Notes under the pieces: model-generated
The model's input: the letters and a program-made list of their open reading frames with translations, nothing else
Databases searched by the model: none
Told to the model about the DNA's origin: nothing
Shown: positions 1-5,766 of the stretch, in pieces
Numbering within the stretch: the stretch's first letter is position 1
Layout: each line of letters begins with the position of its first letter
Program-made: the position numbers and the translations under genes
Source: Thermoproteales archaeon
GTDB lineage: Archaea > Thermoproteota > Thermoprotei > Thermoproteales > Thermocladiaceae
Length of the DNA: 6,132 bases
Assembly (NCBI GenBank): GCA_027068725.1
Contig: JAMOMD010000381.1
Span: 1-6,132, forward strand
Reading direction: 5' to 3'

Positions 1-1288
1 GTCCATCAGATTTGATGCTGTAGTAATAGGTGCTGGTCCTGCGGGATTAGCAGCTGCGTATGAGCTTGCTCGTCTTGGACTAAAGGTTGCTGTTCTTGAG
101 CGTGGAAAGAGACCAGGCTCGAAGAACACCTACGGTGGTAGAGTATACCTATCAAGCATAAGAAAGAGCGCACCTGACATAGCTAAAGAACTACAGCAAG
201 GAAGACTCATCAGGAAAGAGATACTGGAACTAGCATCAGAGAAGGGTGTGCTCACTATTAGCCTAGAGCTGCCTCAAGGCGAGGATAACGGAGTTGTAAT
301 ATCCTTGACAAAGCTTACCGAGACCTTAGCACAGAAGGTTGAGTCACAGGGAGGCTACGTGATATGTTCCGCGAAGGTTGACTCTCTGATAATTCAGGAA
401 GGCCGAGTCCTAGGAGTCAAATGTGGTAATGATGCAGTATACGCAAATGTTGTAATTGATGCAGAAGGAGTAAATAGACTTGTATTAGAAAGAGCAAAAC
501 TTGTACAAAAACCTTCTCCGCAAGATGTTGCGCTAGGTGTAAAAGAGGTTTATAGGGTTGATCCGCAGCTAATTACTAAGTTGATAGATGTTGAATCTGA
601 TACAGAGGGCGTTGCCGTCATGGCATTTGGAAGTTTTCTAAACTATTTAATGGGTGGAGCTTTTCTATATACAGACAGGAACTACGTGCATGTTGGTATA
701 GTTCTATACCTGAGAGAATATGCTAAAGTTAAAGATCATGTTATTAAGTTCCTAGAACAGTCTAAACAGCTTCCAATAATAAGAACGTTAGTGAAAAACG
801 GAGAACTTGTAGAATACTGTGCCCATCTAGTACCTGTGAGGCCACTCACTATAGACCTTGAGAAGTTGCCAAATGGTCTGTTACCTGTTGGTGATGCAGG
901 AGGCTTCATAGTTCATCTAGGTCCCATAATTAGAGGAGTGGACTATGCCATAGTTTCAGGAGTCTGTGCTGCACGCGCAGTAGCAGACTTGTTGAGTAAG
1001 GAGAAGACGATATCTCAGGTAAAGCTTGTACAGATGTTCAACAAGTACCTTGAGAAAAGTGAATTACTGCATAGTTTAGAGTTATTTAGAAAATTATACC
1101 AGAGCTATGAGATACCTGAGATCTATGCAAGGTACATAAGGTTTGCTGTCTCGTCCCTGAAGAATTATCTGCATGTCAGAGATGGAGTAAGAAGTCTCTA
1201 CTCTTCAGTAATGGATGCTGCGAGAGAGCACGGTCTCTCAACTTGGAGACTATTTATGGACTTCTTAAGAACGTTCAGAAGAATGTAA
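1..1288 (+). CDS. fixC: EtfC/FixC, FAD-dependent quinone oxidoreductase subunit (5' end clipped)
   Basis: This flavoprotein passes electrons from EtfA to membrane quinone in the EtfABCX complex, working with the iron-sulfur subunit EtfX. The frame is open from base 2. Base 1 (G) followed by TCC would fit an ATG start with two bases outside the window, giving about 429 residues, the usual FixC length; that start is inferred. On this numbering the Rossmann motif GAGPAG lies at 11-16, and the family motif ERG..PG.KN..GG follows at 34-47. A second FAD motif, GDAGGF, lies at 298-303, followed by the SG.CAARA helix near 315-322. No cysteine cluster is seen near the C-terminus, so the [4Fe-4S] domain found in mitochondrial ETF-QO is absent, as expected when a separate FixX supplies it. 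The GTG at 248 is internal, since the FAD-binding N-terminus lies upstream. fixX follows after 44 bases. Family membership is secure. Confidence 0.95.
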   Translation, partial: SIRFDAVVIGAGPAGLAAAYELARLGLKVAVLERGKRPGSKNTYGGRVYLSSIRKSAPDIAKELQQGRLIRKEILELASEKGVLTISLELPQGEDNGVVISLTKLTETLAQKVESQGGYVICSAKVDSLIIQEGRVLGVKCGNDAVYANVVIDAEGVNRLVLERAKLVQKPSPQDVALGVKEVYRVDPQLITKLIDVESDTEGVAVMAFGSFLNYLMGGAFLYTDRNYVHVGIVLYLREYAKVKDHVIKFLEQSKQLPIIRTLVKNGELVEYCAHLVPVRPLTIDLEKLPNGLLPVGDAGGFIVHLGPIIRGVDYAIVSGVCAARAVADLLSKEKTISQVKLVQMFNKYLEKSELLHSLELFRKLYQSYEIPEIYARYIRFAVSSLKNYLHVRDGVRSLYSSVMDAAREHGLSTWRLFMDFLRTFRRM

Positions 1289-1295
1289 CATGAAA

Positions 1296-1303
1296 CTTTA
1301 AAT
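1296..1303 (+). promoter_or_regulatory. Possible TATA box for etfX/fixX
   Basis: CTTTAAAT preceded by purine-rich GAAA (a possible BRE) lies in the 44-base gap after the fixC stop. An archaeal start site about 25 bases downstream would fall near 1325, giving a very short leader before the ATG at 1333. No clear Shine-Dalgarno sequence is seen before that ATG, which fits a near-leaderless message. It could supplement read-through from fixC. The call rests on position and sequence only. Confidence 0.4.
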
Positions 1304-1332
1304 TACACGTATTTCATCTTGCGAGAAACCTG

Positions 1333-1605
1333 ATGAGTATCGACGAAAAATTACGTGTAAATGCATACCTTGTTCACCCTAGACCACATATTCAGGTTGA
1401 TTTTAACAAATGCAGAAAATGCCCAGAAAAGCCCTGCACGAAGCTCTGTCCTGCAGGATGTTTCAGAATGCTCCCAGATGGATCAATATCGTTCTCTCAT
1501 GACGCTTGTCTAGAGTGTGGAACATGTAGAATCGTGTGTAGACTTGGTGCAGTAACGTGGGACTATCCTGAAGCAGGATTCGGCATCTGGTACAGATTCG
1601 GATAA
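1333..1605 (+). CDS. fixX: EtfX/FixX, ferredoxin-like iron-sulfur subunit
   Basis: This 90-residue ferredoxin-like subunit partners EtfC and carries electrons toward quinone. The FixX hallmarks are clear: a first cysteine set C27-x2-C30-x4-C35-x3-C39-P, a second set C59-L-E-C62-G-T-C65-x3-C69, and the family's C-terminal signature WDYPEAGFG..YRFG (76-90). Both four-cysteine sets are complete, and C43 is extra, so two [4Fe-4S] clusters are predicted; some bacterial FixX proteins have a degraded first set. The residue after C69 is arginine instead of the proline common in ferredoxins. The ATG at 1333 gives the expected FixX length, and the N-terminus has the family's typical VDF run before C27. 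It lies directly after fixC on the same strand, the standard C-X order. Identification is firm; cluster number is inferred from cysteine spacing. Confidence 0.95.
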   Translation: MSIDEKLRVNAYLVHPRPHIQVDFNKCRKCPEKPCTKLCPAGCFRMLPDGSISFSHDACLECGTCRIVCRLGAVTWDYPEAGFGIWYRFG

Positions 1606-1617
1606 GTTAGGTCATGC

Positions 1618-1625
1618 ACATATAG
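1618..1625 (+). promoter_or_regulatory. Possible TATA box for the HIT-family gene
   Basis: ACATATAG is centred about 28 bases before the ATG at 1650, so transcription would begin at or just before the start codon and give a leaderless message. No Shine-Dalgarno sequence is seen before the ATG. The box lies partly inside a small inverted repeat (TGCAC at 1615-1619, GTGCA at 1630-1634), which may be coincidence. Confidence 0.35.
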
Positions 1626-1649
1626 CCACGTGCACTGCAGTCTTTACAA

Positions 1650-2177
1650 ATGGAGCAGACTCACATAAAGAGCATCCTGTTCACTCCATGGAGACTACCT
1701 TACATACGCGCTGGTCTAAGACATGGAATAAGCTGTTTCATCTGCCAGTACCTGAGAGAAGGACCAGAGAAAGACGACGAGAACCTCGTAGTATATAGAA
1801 CTGAGAGAAGCGTAGTCATAATGAACAGATACCCCTACAGTAGAGGACACGTACTTATTGCACCTAAGAAACACGTACCAAGCATAGTAGACTTAGACGA
1901 GGCTGACCTAGAGGACTATGCTAAGACCATAAAGGCAACACTAATCGCAGTAAAGAGGCTACTAAAGCCAGACTACGTCAATGTTGGCATAAACATTGGC
2001 AGAGTTGCAGGTGCAGGACTTGAAGAACACCTTCACGTACATGTAATACCAAGATGGTATGAGGCAGATAACTACGTGCCAGACAAATTTGACGAAGAGA
2101 AAATTTTTGAAGATATGCTTAACATATGTAGAAGTTTAAGAAAAGAAATAGATTCCATAATAAAAACAATATCGTAA
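1650..2177 (+). CDS. HIT-family nucleotide hydrolase/transferase (Ap4A-type)
   Basis: HIT enzymes cleave or transfer nucleotidyl groups from dinucleoside polyphosphates or nucleoside phosphoramidates. The 175-residue product has a CFIC pair (C29, C32), a likely zinc site as in many Hint-like members, then NRYPYSRGH (59-67) and the histidine triad HLHVHV (127-132) in the context AGAGLEEHLHVHVIPRW. By family precedent the middle histidine, H129, forms the nucleotidyl intermediate. The N.YPY..GH and HLHVHV.PRW wording resembles the Ap4A phosphorylase/hydrolase branch (mycobacterial Rv2613c-like) more than the Hint branch. The likely role is disposal of Ap4A or similar by-products in the cytoplasm; the substrate cannot be decided from sequence. 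It follows fixX by 44 bases with its own possible promoter, and the next gene starts two bases after its stop. The link to electron transfer may be positional only. Confidence 0.9.
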   Translation: MEQTHIKSILFTPWRLPYIRAGLRHGISCFICQYLREGPEKDDENLVVYRTERSVVIMNRYPYSRGHVLIAPKKHVPSIVDLDEADLEDYAKTIKATLIAVKRLLKPDYVNVGINIGRVAGAGLEEHLHVHVIPRWYEADNYVPDKFDEEKIFEDMLNICRSLRKEIDSIIKTIS

Positions 2178-2179
2178 TA

Positions 2180-2431
2180 ATGGCTAAGATAGTCTACGCA
2201 ACAAGACTAATACCTCTAGTAGTGCAGTACGGACAGGTACAACTTCAGAAGCTCGACATAATGGAATTTCTACGTCAAGTTAATTTAAGCATAGAGAAAC
2301 TATCTGAGGAACTACTATCGAAGGTTGGTAATAGAAAAATATTATCACTAAACATGTCCTTCACACAGGTAAATGTAGGAAATGTCATAGGACTACTAAT
2401 AGTCATGTACGCTCTTGTTGAAGACAGTTAA
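2180..2431 (+). CDS. Unrecognised 83-residue protein coupled to the HIT gene
   Basis: I do not recognise this family. The ATG follows the HIT stop after two bases (TAATA then ATG), which suggests translational coupling, and codon style matches the HIT gene (CTA, ACA, ATA, AGA), so it is probably real. The product has a hydrophobic, valine/isoleucine-rich N-terminal stretch, a charged helical middle (about residues 25-55, with EFLRQ and IEKLSEELLSK), and a hydrophobic C-terminal run VIGLLIVMYALV (about 69-80) that is short for a membrane helix. It has no cysteine and no signal peptide. Its last 29 bases overlap the end of the convergent zinc-protein gene. It could be a small soluble alpha/beta or dimeric helical protein; no function is proposed. 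Confidence 0.6.
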   Translation: MAKIVYATRLIPLVVQYGQVQLQKLDIMEFLRQVNLSIEKLSEELLSKVGNRKILSLNMSFTQVNVGNVIGLLIVMYALVEDS

Positions 2432-2696
2432 GACATATTCTCTCTAATCCCTTTCTCACACTATGTTTCCTACAGACAGGTTTTCCACATACTGCACATA
2501 CAGCAACACTAGGCTCTCTCCTGCATATGCTACACAATGTTAAATCACAGATTGTGCAAATACCTTCCTTCTCTAAATAATGTTCCTCACATACAGCTCT
2601 CCTGCAGATTTTACAAATCTTTGAAGCTTTCTTAGTTTCGCAAATTTCACAAACTTCCTCTACTGTTCCGTCTATGTTATTATTCGATAAGTGCAA
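2403..2696 (-). CDS. Small tandem zinc-binding (B-box-like, cross-brace) protein
   Basis: The 97-residue product has 14 cysteines and two well-placed histidines in two matching modules. Module 1 is C16-x2-C19-x8-C28-x2-C31-x4-C36-x2-H39-x7-C47-x2-C50. Module 2 is C55-x2-C58-x8-C67-x2-C70-x4-C75-x2-H78-x9-C88-x2-C91. Eight ligands per module fit two zinc ions in a cross-brace, similar in spacing to type-1 B-boxes, so about four zincs in all are predicted. Such modules usually bind protein or nucleic acid; no catalytic residue is visible. The start is TTG at 2696: an in-frame TGA lies three codons before it (TGA AAT ATC TTG) and no other ATG, GTG or TTG precedes the first cysteine. It overlaps the 3' end of the CBS-regulator gene by 17 bases, suggesting coupled translation and a shared role, perhaps as a partner of that regulator. 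The exact family is unknown to me. Confidence 0.8.
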   Translation of the reverse strand: MHLSNNNIDGTVEEVCEICETKKASKICKICRRAVCEEHYLEKEGICTICDLTLCSICRREPSVAVCAVCGKPVCRKHSVRKGLERICLNCLQQERT

Positions 2697-3573
2697 GATA
2701 TTTCAGTATGTCTGTTCTTGTTACTATGCCGACAGGTTTTCCTGAACTATCAACCACTATTAGTCGACCAATCTTATGCTTCAACATTAGTCTAATAGCA
2801 TCATATATATCACTGTCTATGTGTATGACAGGTATTTCCTTTCTCATGTAGTCTCCAACCTTAGAGTTCAAGTCACCCTTAGATACAGCAACAGCTAGGT
2901 CGCTTGTCGTTATTAGTCCAATTATTCTGCCGTCATCATCAACGACAGGAAGTGCACGTATCCTGTGTTCTGCAAAGAGAGCAGCAGCTTCGCGAAGTGT
3001 TGCGTCTTTATGTATTGTTATTAAGTTCTTCGTCATTACGTCAGATATCTTGACACGTGGGATTACTACTATTCTATCAATTTGAACAACAATCTCGTTC
3101 GATGTTAAGCTCTTGTCTACTACTGTTCCTTCGATCATTATTCTTGTACTAAGAGAGGGGCCAATGCGAACCTTGTCTCCTATTCTTATACTCTTCAAAT
3201 CTCCTATTACTCTAACTATTGCCTTGTTACCAAATGGATTCAGTAAATCTAGAACTTCTATACTAGCAGCATACAGGTTCGTAGGCATCATTCCTATGTA
3301 AATTGGTACTATCTCATGTGCTATTGGTGATACGCTTGGTGACTTAATGTACTCAAATGCTTTCTGAGTTGGAATATATCCTCCATATGGGCCTGTCTTA
3401 GAGTCTATGAAACCCATTATTTTGAGTGCTATCATTATGTTTCGTATTGTTCCCTCGTTAACGTTCAGTTTCTCAGCAATCTCTCTCGACTTTATTGGTC
3501 TTCTATACATGTTGTATAATTCTACTAAGGCGCTGAGAATCGTGGCGTAAGTGCTTGGAAGTCTCTCCATCAC
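2680..3573 (-). CDS. HrcA-like winged-helix transcription regulator with two CBS domains
   Basis: This is a predicted ligand-sensing regulator of the archaeal HTH-plus-CBS type (COG2524-like layout). Residues 8-77 form a winged helix resembling the HrcA DNA-binding domain: P26-I-K-S-R-E-I-A-E, the recognition helix EGTIRNIMIAL (40-50), and GPYGGYIPTQKAFEYI as wing and tail. A beta-rich middle region (about 87-173) includes RIGDKVRIGP. Two CBS motifs follow: CBS1 (about 176-233, VKISDVMTKN to GLITTSDLA) and CBS2 (about 239-296, VGDYMRKEIP to GIVTRTDIL). CBS pairs commonly bind adenine nucleotides or S-adenosylmethionine; the ligand here is unknown. The GTG at 3573 is followed at once by ATG at 3570, and promoter spacing favours the ATG as a leaderless start (296 residues). 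The gene overlaps the zinc-protein gene by 17 bases. The paired palindromic repeats upstream suggest autoregulation or outside control. Confidence 0.88.
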   Translation of the reverse strand: MMERLPSTYATILSALVELYNMYRRPIKSREIAEKLNVNEGTIRNIMIALKIMGFIDSKTGPYGGYIPTQKAFEYIKSPSVSPIAHEIVPIYIGMMPTNLYAASIEVLDLLNPFGNKAIVRVIGDLKSIRIGDKVRIGPSLSTRIMIEGTVVDKSLTSNEIVVQIDRIVVIPRVKISDVMTKNLITIHKDATLREAAALFAEHRIRALPVVDDDGRIIGLITTSDLAVAVSKGDLNSKVGDYMRKEIPVIHIDSDIYDAIRLMLKHKIGRLIVVDSSGKPVGIVTRTDILKYLALIE

Positions 3574-3587
3574 TGCAGAAATTATGC

Positions 3588-3608
3588 TTATATTTTTAAT
3601 TTTTTCAC
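3588..3608 (-). promoter_or_regulatory. BRE/TATA promoter of the CBS regulator gene
   Basis: Read on the minus strand, GTGAAAAAA (3608-3600) resembles a purine-rich BRE, and TTAAAAATATAAG (3599-3587) is a strong TATA-like element. With the box centre near 3595, transcription would start about 25 bases on, at or next to the ATG at 3570, predicting a leaderless message. The 53-base gap between the two minus-strand units is mostly this element, so the CBS-zinc pair probably has its own promoter. Confidence 0.55.
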
Positions 3609-3615
3609 TACAGAA

Positions 3616-3648
3616 CCTATATAGTCTTACGCGAGGCCTATATAGTCT
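3616..3648 (-). repeat. Two 12-base direct repeats with CTATATAG palindromes, possible operator
   Basis: The 12-mer CCTATATAGTCT (plus-strand reading) occurs at 3616-3627 and again at 3637-3648. The period is 21 bases, two turns of B-DNA. Each copy contains the perfect palindrome CTATATAG (3617-3624 and 3638-3645). The pair lies directly upstream of the predicted BRE/TATA of the CBS regulator gene, where archaeal activators often bind. One copy is inside the last codons of the 103-residue gene and the other begins at its stop codon. The same-face spacing of two dyads suits cooperative binding of two dimers. The binding protein is not known; the adjacent HTH-CBS protein is the obvious candidate. 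The repeat is directly visible; the operator role is inferred. Confidence 0.5.
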
Positions 3649-3938
3649 AGATACCAGACAGAGCCTATCCTGTAGCTGCTTCGAAACCTGAACGGTCTAC
3701 CAAGTCTGTACACCTCTACATAAACTTCATCTGCTGAGTACACATCTGTACACTTGAGATTAGTCTCAAAGACCATGTACTTGCCAGACAGGAACTCCAT
3801 CCTGATCAGCGATTTTTCACTATCCTCGATACAGACTAGCTTCGCTGGCTCTTCAGGAACTTCTGCAGTAGTAAGGTAGACGTATATTACGAGTAGTTTT
3901 TTCTGCCTATGCTCTATTAAGAAAGCTCTACAGGACAT
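3627..3938 (-). CDS. Unrecognised 103-residue protein following etfA
   Basis: I do not recognise this protein. It begins three bases after the etfA stop (TGA TAG ATG), so it is almost certainly co-transcribed with etfBA, and its length and AGA/CTC/TAC codon style match its neighbours. The product looks mainly beta-stranded and aromatic-rich, with alternating hydrophobic stretches (LLVIYVYLTT at about 15-24, GKYMVFETN, DEVYVEVYRLG, VWYLDYIGLA at the end). It has cysteines at positions 3, 36 and 63 that do not form a recognised metal motif. No signal peptide or membrane helix is evident. It may be an accessory or assembly factor for the flavoprotein complex, but only the gene position suggests this. 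Its stop codon overlaps one copy of the CTATATAG repeat. Confidence 0.65.
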   Translation of the reverse strand: MSCRAFLIEHRQKKLLVIYVYLTTAEVPEEPAKLVCIEDSEKSLIRMEFLSGKYMVFETNLKCTDVYSADEVYVEVYRLGRPFRFRSSYRIGSVWYLDYIGLA

Positions 3939-3941
3939 CTA

Positions 3942-4928
3942 TCAGAGGCCGGACAGTACAAGTTCGGCAAGTTTCCTAAGTACCTCATTAGCATCCTGCT
4001 TTATGAAGTAGTCAGCGTAGTTTCTAATTGGTGCATTCTCATCAATGTTGACTGCAATGATGACCTCGCTACTCTTGACTCCACTCATGTGCTGTGGTGC
4101 TCCTGATATTCCAAACGCCACATAGACTCTAGGTCTCGCAATCTTTCCTGAATCTCCTAGAAGGAACTTGTATGGTAGAAGACCACGGTCTGTAACTCTC
4201 TTAGTGGCTCCAAGTCCAATCTTGAGTTTCTTAGCTACTGAGCGTGCTAGCTCGATAACGTCAGGTCTCACACCTGCTCCAACGCCAATTATGATGTCTG
4301 CCTTCTCAGGGAGGATATCAGCATCAGGATCTTCTATTCTCGTGCTCTTGACGTATCTCATACCTACAGCGCGTGCAATAAACTCCTCATTAACTACCTC
4401 GCAAGACTCTACTCTCTTCTGCACTGTTGCTCTCGCAGGGCATCTCATGGTGAAGATCTTGGGTTTCTTGCCTGGAATTGTTATATGTGCAAGTATGTTC
4501 TCTCCAAAACTTGGCTTCACGGAGACTATCTCTCCCTTATCGTCCACGTATATCTCGGATATATCTGCAACAATGCCTGTCTCGAGTCTAGCAGCTACAA
4601 ATGGAGCAATCTCACGACAACGGTAAGTTGCTGGAAATAGCAGCACTTCTGGATTGTACTTTCTACATATCTCAACGATAGCTTCAGCGAACAGTGGCGG
4701 TACATAGGTTCCTTCTGCAGCTCCTCTTATTCTGACATGTATTACTCTTCTGAAGATTTTTGCTTCCTGTATACGTAATGTCACGGTTGCAGAATTTACA
4801 ACAAGTCCCCAGACCTCGTACCCAAGTTTTTCAGCTATCTTCTCAGCAACATTGGCAAGCCAGCAAGTTTCCCCTAGCTTGACTTCTCTAGTGTCAGGAA
4901 TGTAGTCAACGTACACTAGAATCGTCAT
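3942..4928 (-). CDS. etfA: EtfA/FixB, electron transfer flavoprotein alpha subunit
   Basis: The alpha subunit pairs with EtfB and carries the electron-transferring FAD in its C-terminal domain; it hands electrons to EtfC. The 328-residue length is usual. The N-terminal alpha/beta domain spans roughly 1-185, with the PATYRCREIAPFVAARL stretch at 99-115. The FAD-binding domain shows GVGAGVR (215-221), GATKRVTDRG (240-249), LLGDSGK (256-262), the diagnostic VAFGISGAPQH (270-280), and NIDENAPI..YADY (294-307). Against the common GASR.xVDxG motif, K243 takes the place of the usual flavin-contacting arginine, and S260 replaces the threonine of QTGK. H280 of the GISG..QH motif is kept. The ATG overlaps the etfB stop by four bases (ATGA), so the two are translationally coupled, and a small unrecognised gene follows after three bases. 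Family assignment is secure; redox consequences of the substitutions are inference. Confidence 0.95.
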   Translation of the reverse strand: MTILVYVDYIPDTREVKLGETCWLANVAEKIAEKLGYEVWGLVVNSATVTLRIQEAKIFRRVIHVRIRGAAEGTYVPPLFAEAIVEICRKYNPEVLLFPATYRCREIAPFVAARLETGIVADISEIYVDDKGEIVSVKPSFGENILAHITIPGKKPKIFTMRCPARATVQKRVESCEVVNEEFIARAVGMRYVKSTRIEDPDADILPEKADIIIGVGAGVRPDVIELARSVAKKLKIGLGATKRVTDRGLLPYKFLLGDSGKIARPRVYVAFGISGAPQHMSGVKSSEVIIAVNIDENAPIRNYADYFIKQDANEVLRKLAELVLSGL

Positions 4929-5746
4929 GGCTTACCAGTCTGCGCGTACTTTCTTATTAAGTCAAGTATCCATCTGGCAGCCTCGTCAGGTGTTTTGAAA
5001 TCGAGGAACTGAGTACTCTTACTCGCTATCTTGAAGTTCTCTATCTTTGATACGCGAGTCGGAGAACCAGCTAATCCAATTTTTGAAGGATCTAGCTGTA
5101 GTTCCTTATTACTCACAATTTTGACTTTTCCTTCAAGTCTTGCAGAGATTTTCCTTAGAACACTTATTGGTAGGTATGTCTGTCTTCTGTAGACAGATAT
5201 TACGACAGGAAGATCTACTTCAAATTCTTCAGCTCTGCCTTCATCCTCTACAAATCTTTCCAGTTTTATTACCTTATCAACAACATTACAATGCTTCACA
5301 TTTGTCACATAGTAAATGTATGGAACATTCAGAAAGGCCGCAACTTGAGCTGGCACGTGACTTGTTACACTATCTGCAGCTTCCTGTCCTGTTATTACAA
5401 TGTCGAACTCCTTCACCACCTTCCTGATGGTCTCTGCGAGCACGTAGGATGTTGCAAGTGTGTCAGAGCCGGCAAATGCTCTATCTGATACAAGTATGGC
5501 ATCATCAACACCCATGCCTATGATGTCCTCGAGAACCTCCTTAGCAAATGGCGGAGCCATAGATATTGCAGTTATGTGACCACCGTAGCTTCTGCGTAGT
5601 TCTAGAGCTAGCTCTATTGCAGCGTAGTCCCAGGGATTCAGCGTTGTTGGTACGCCTTCGCGTACTAGACTTCCTGTCTTCTCGTCAACCTTCACTGTCG
5701 ATACTATGGGCACGACCGTCTTAACGAGCAGTACTATCTTGAGCAC
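4925..5746 (-). CDS. etfB: EtfB/FixA, electron transfer flavoprotein beta subunit (probably bifurcating)
   Basis: EtfB of the FixA type binds NADH and the bifurcating FAD, sending one electron to ferredoxin or flavodoxin and the other to EtfA. The 273-residue protein begins MLKIVLLVKTVVP, followed by LNPWDYAAIELALELR (36-51). Then comes D88-x2-F91-x-G93-x-D95-T96-x2-T99-S100, a pattern I associate with bifurcating EtfB and which the human non-bifurcating protein lacks. ITGQEAADSVTSHVPAQVAAFL (118-139) matches the flavin-binding loop, although the usual VGP is VPA here. The GTG at 5746 is chosen because an in-frame TGA lies three codons upstream (TGA ACT ACA GTG) and the product starts as the family does. 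A GCGTGA stretch nearby could serve as a weak ribosome site. The gene follows the upstream partial gene by 20 bases and overlaps etfA by four. Presence of etfC and etfX in the window supports the bifurcating role. Confidence 0.95.
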   Translation of the reverse strand: MLKIVLLVKTVVPIVSTVKVDEKTGSLVREGVPTTLNPWDYAAIELALELRRSYGGHITAISMAPPFAKEVLEDIIGMGVDDAILVSDRAFAGSDTLATSYVLAETIRKVVKEFDIVITGQEAADSVTSHVPAQVAAFLNVPYIYYVTNVKHCNVVDKVIKLERFVEDEGRAEEFEVDLPVVISVYRRQTYLPISVLRKISARLEGKVKIVSNKELQLDPSKIGLAGSPTRVSKIENFKIASKSTQFLDFKTPDEAARWILDLIRKYAQTGKP

Positions 5747-5766
5747 TGTAGTTCACGCATGAGTAG

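Noticed and set aside
1615..1634. Inverted repeat TGCAC/GTGCA considered as a terminator after fixX
   Set aside because: A five-pair stem with a ten-base loop and no following T run; it also coincides with the possible TATA box of the next gene.
2436..2458. Pyrimidine-rich tract after the 83-residue gene, considered as an archaeal terminator
   Set aside because: It has only short T runs and is explained by the cysteine-rich coding sequence of the opposite-strand zinc protein.
2680..2700. A frameshift splitting one CBS-zinc-finger fusion protein into two genes
   Set aside because: CBS2 ends at its natural boundary with a proper stop, and the zinc protein has a usable TTG start; a 17-base overlap is normal coupling. 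A sequencing error cannot be fully excluded.
3113..3301. Plus-strand frame of 62 codons
   Set aside because: It lies wholly inside the HTH-CBS regulator gene on the opposite strand; the product is low-complexity hydrophobic and matches nothing.
4168..4626. Plus-strand frame of 152 codons
   Set aside because: Antisense shadow of etfA; serine/threonine/proline-rich composition unlike the true genes and no motif.
5140..5488. Two overlapping plus-strand frames (5140-5427 and 5291-5488)
   Set aside because: Both are antisense to etfB, rich in Leu, Gln, His and Cys, and overlap each other; no support for coding.
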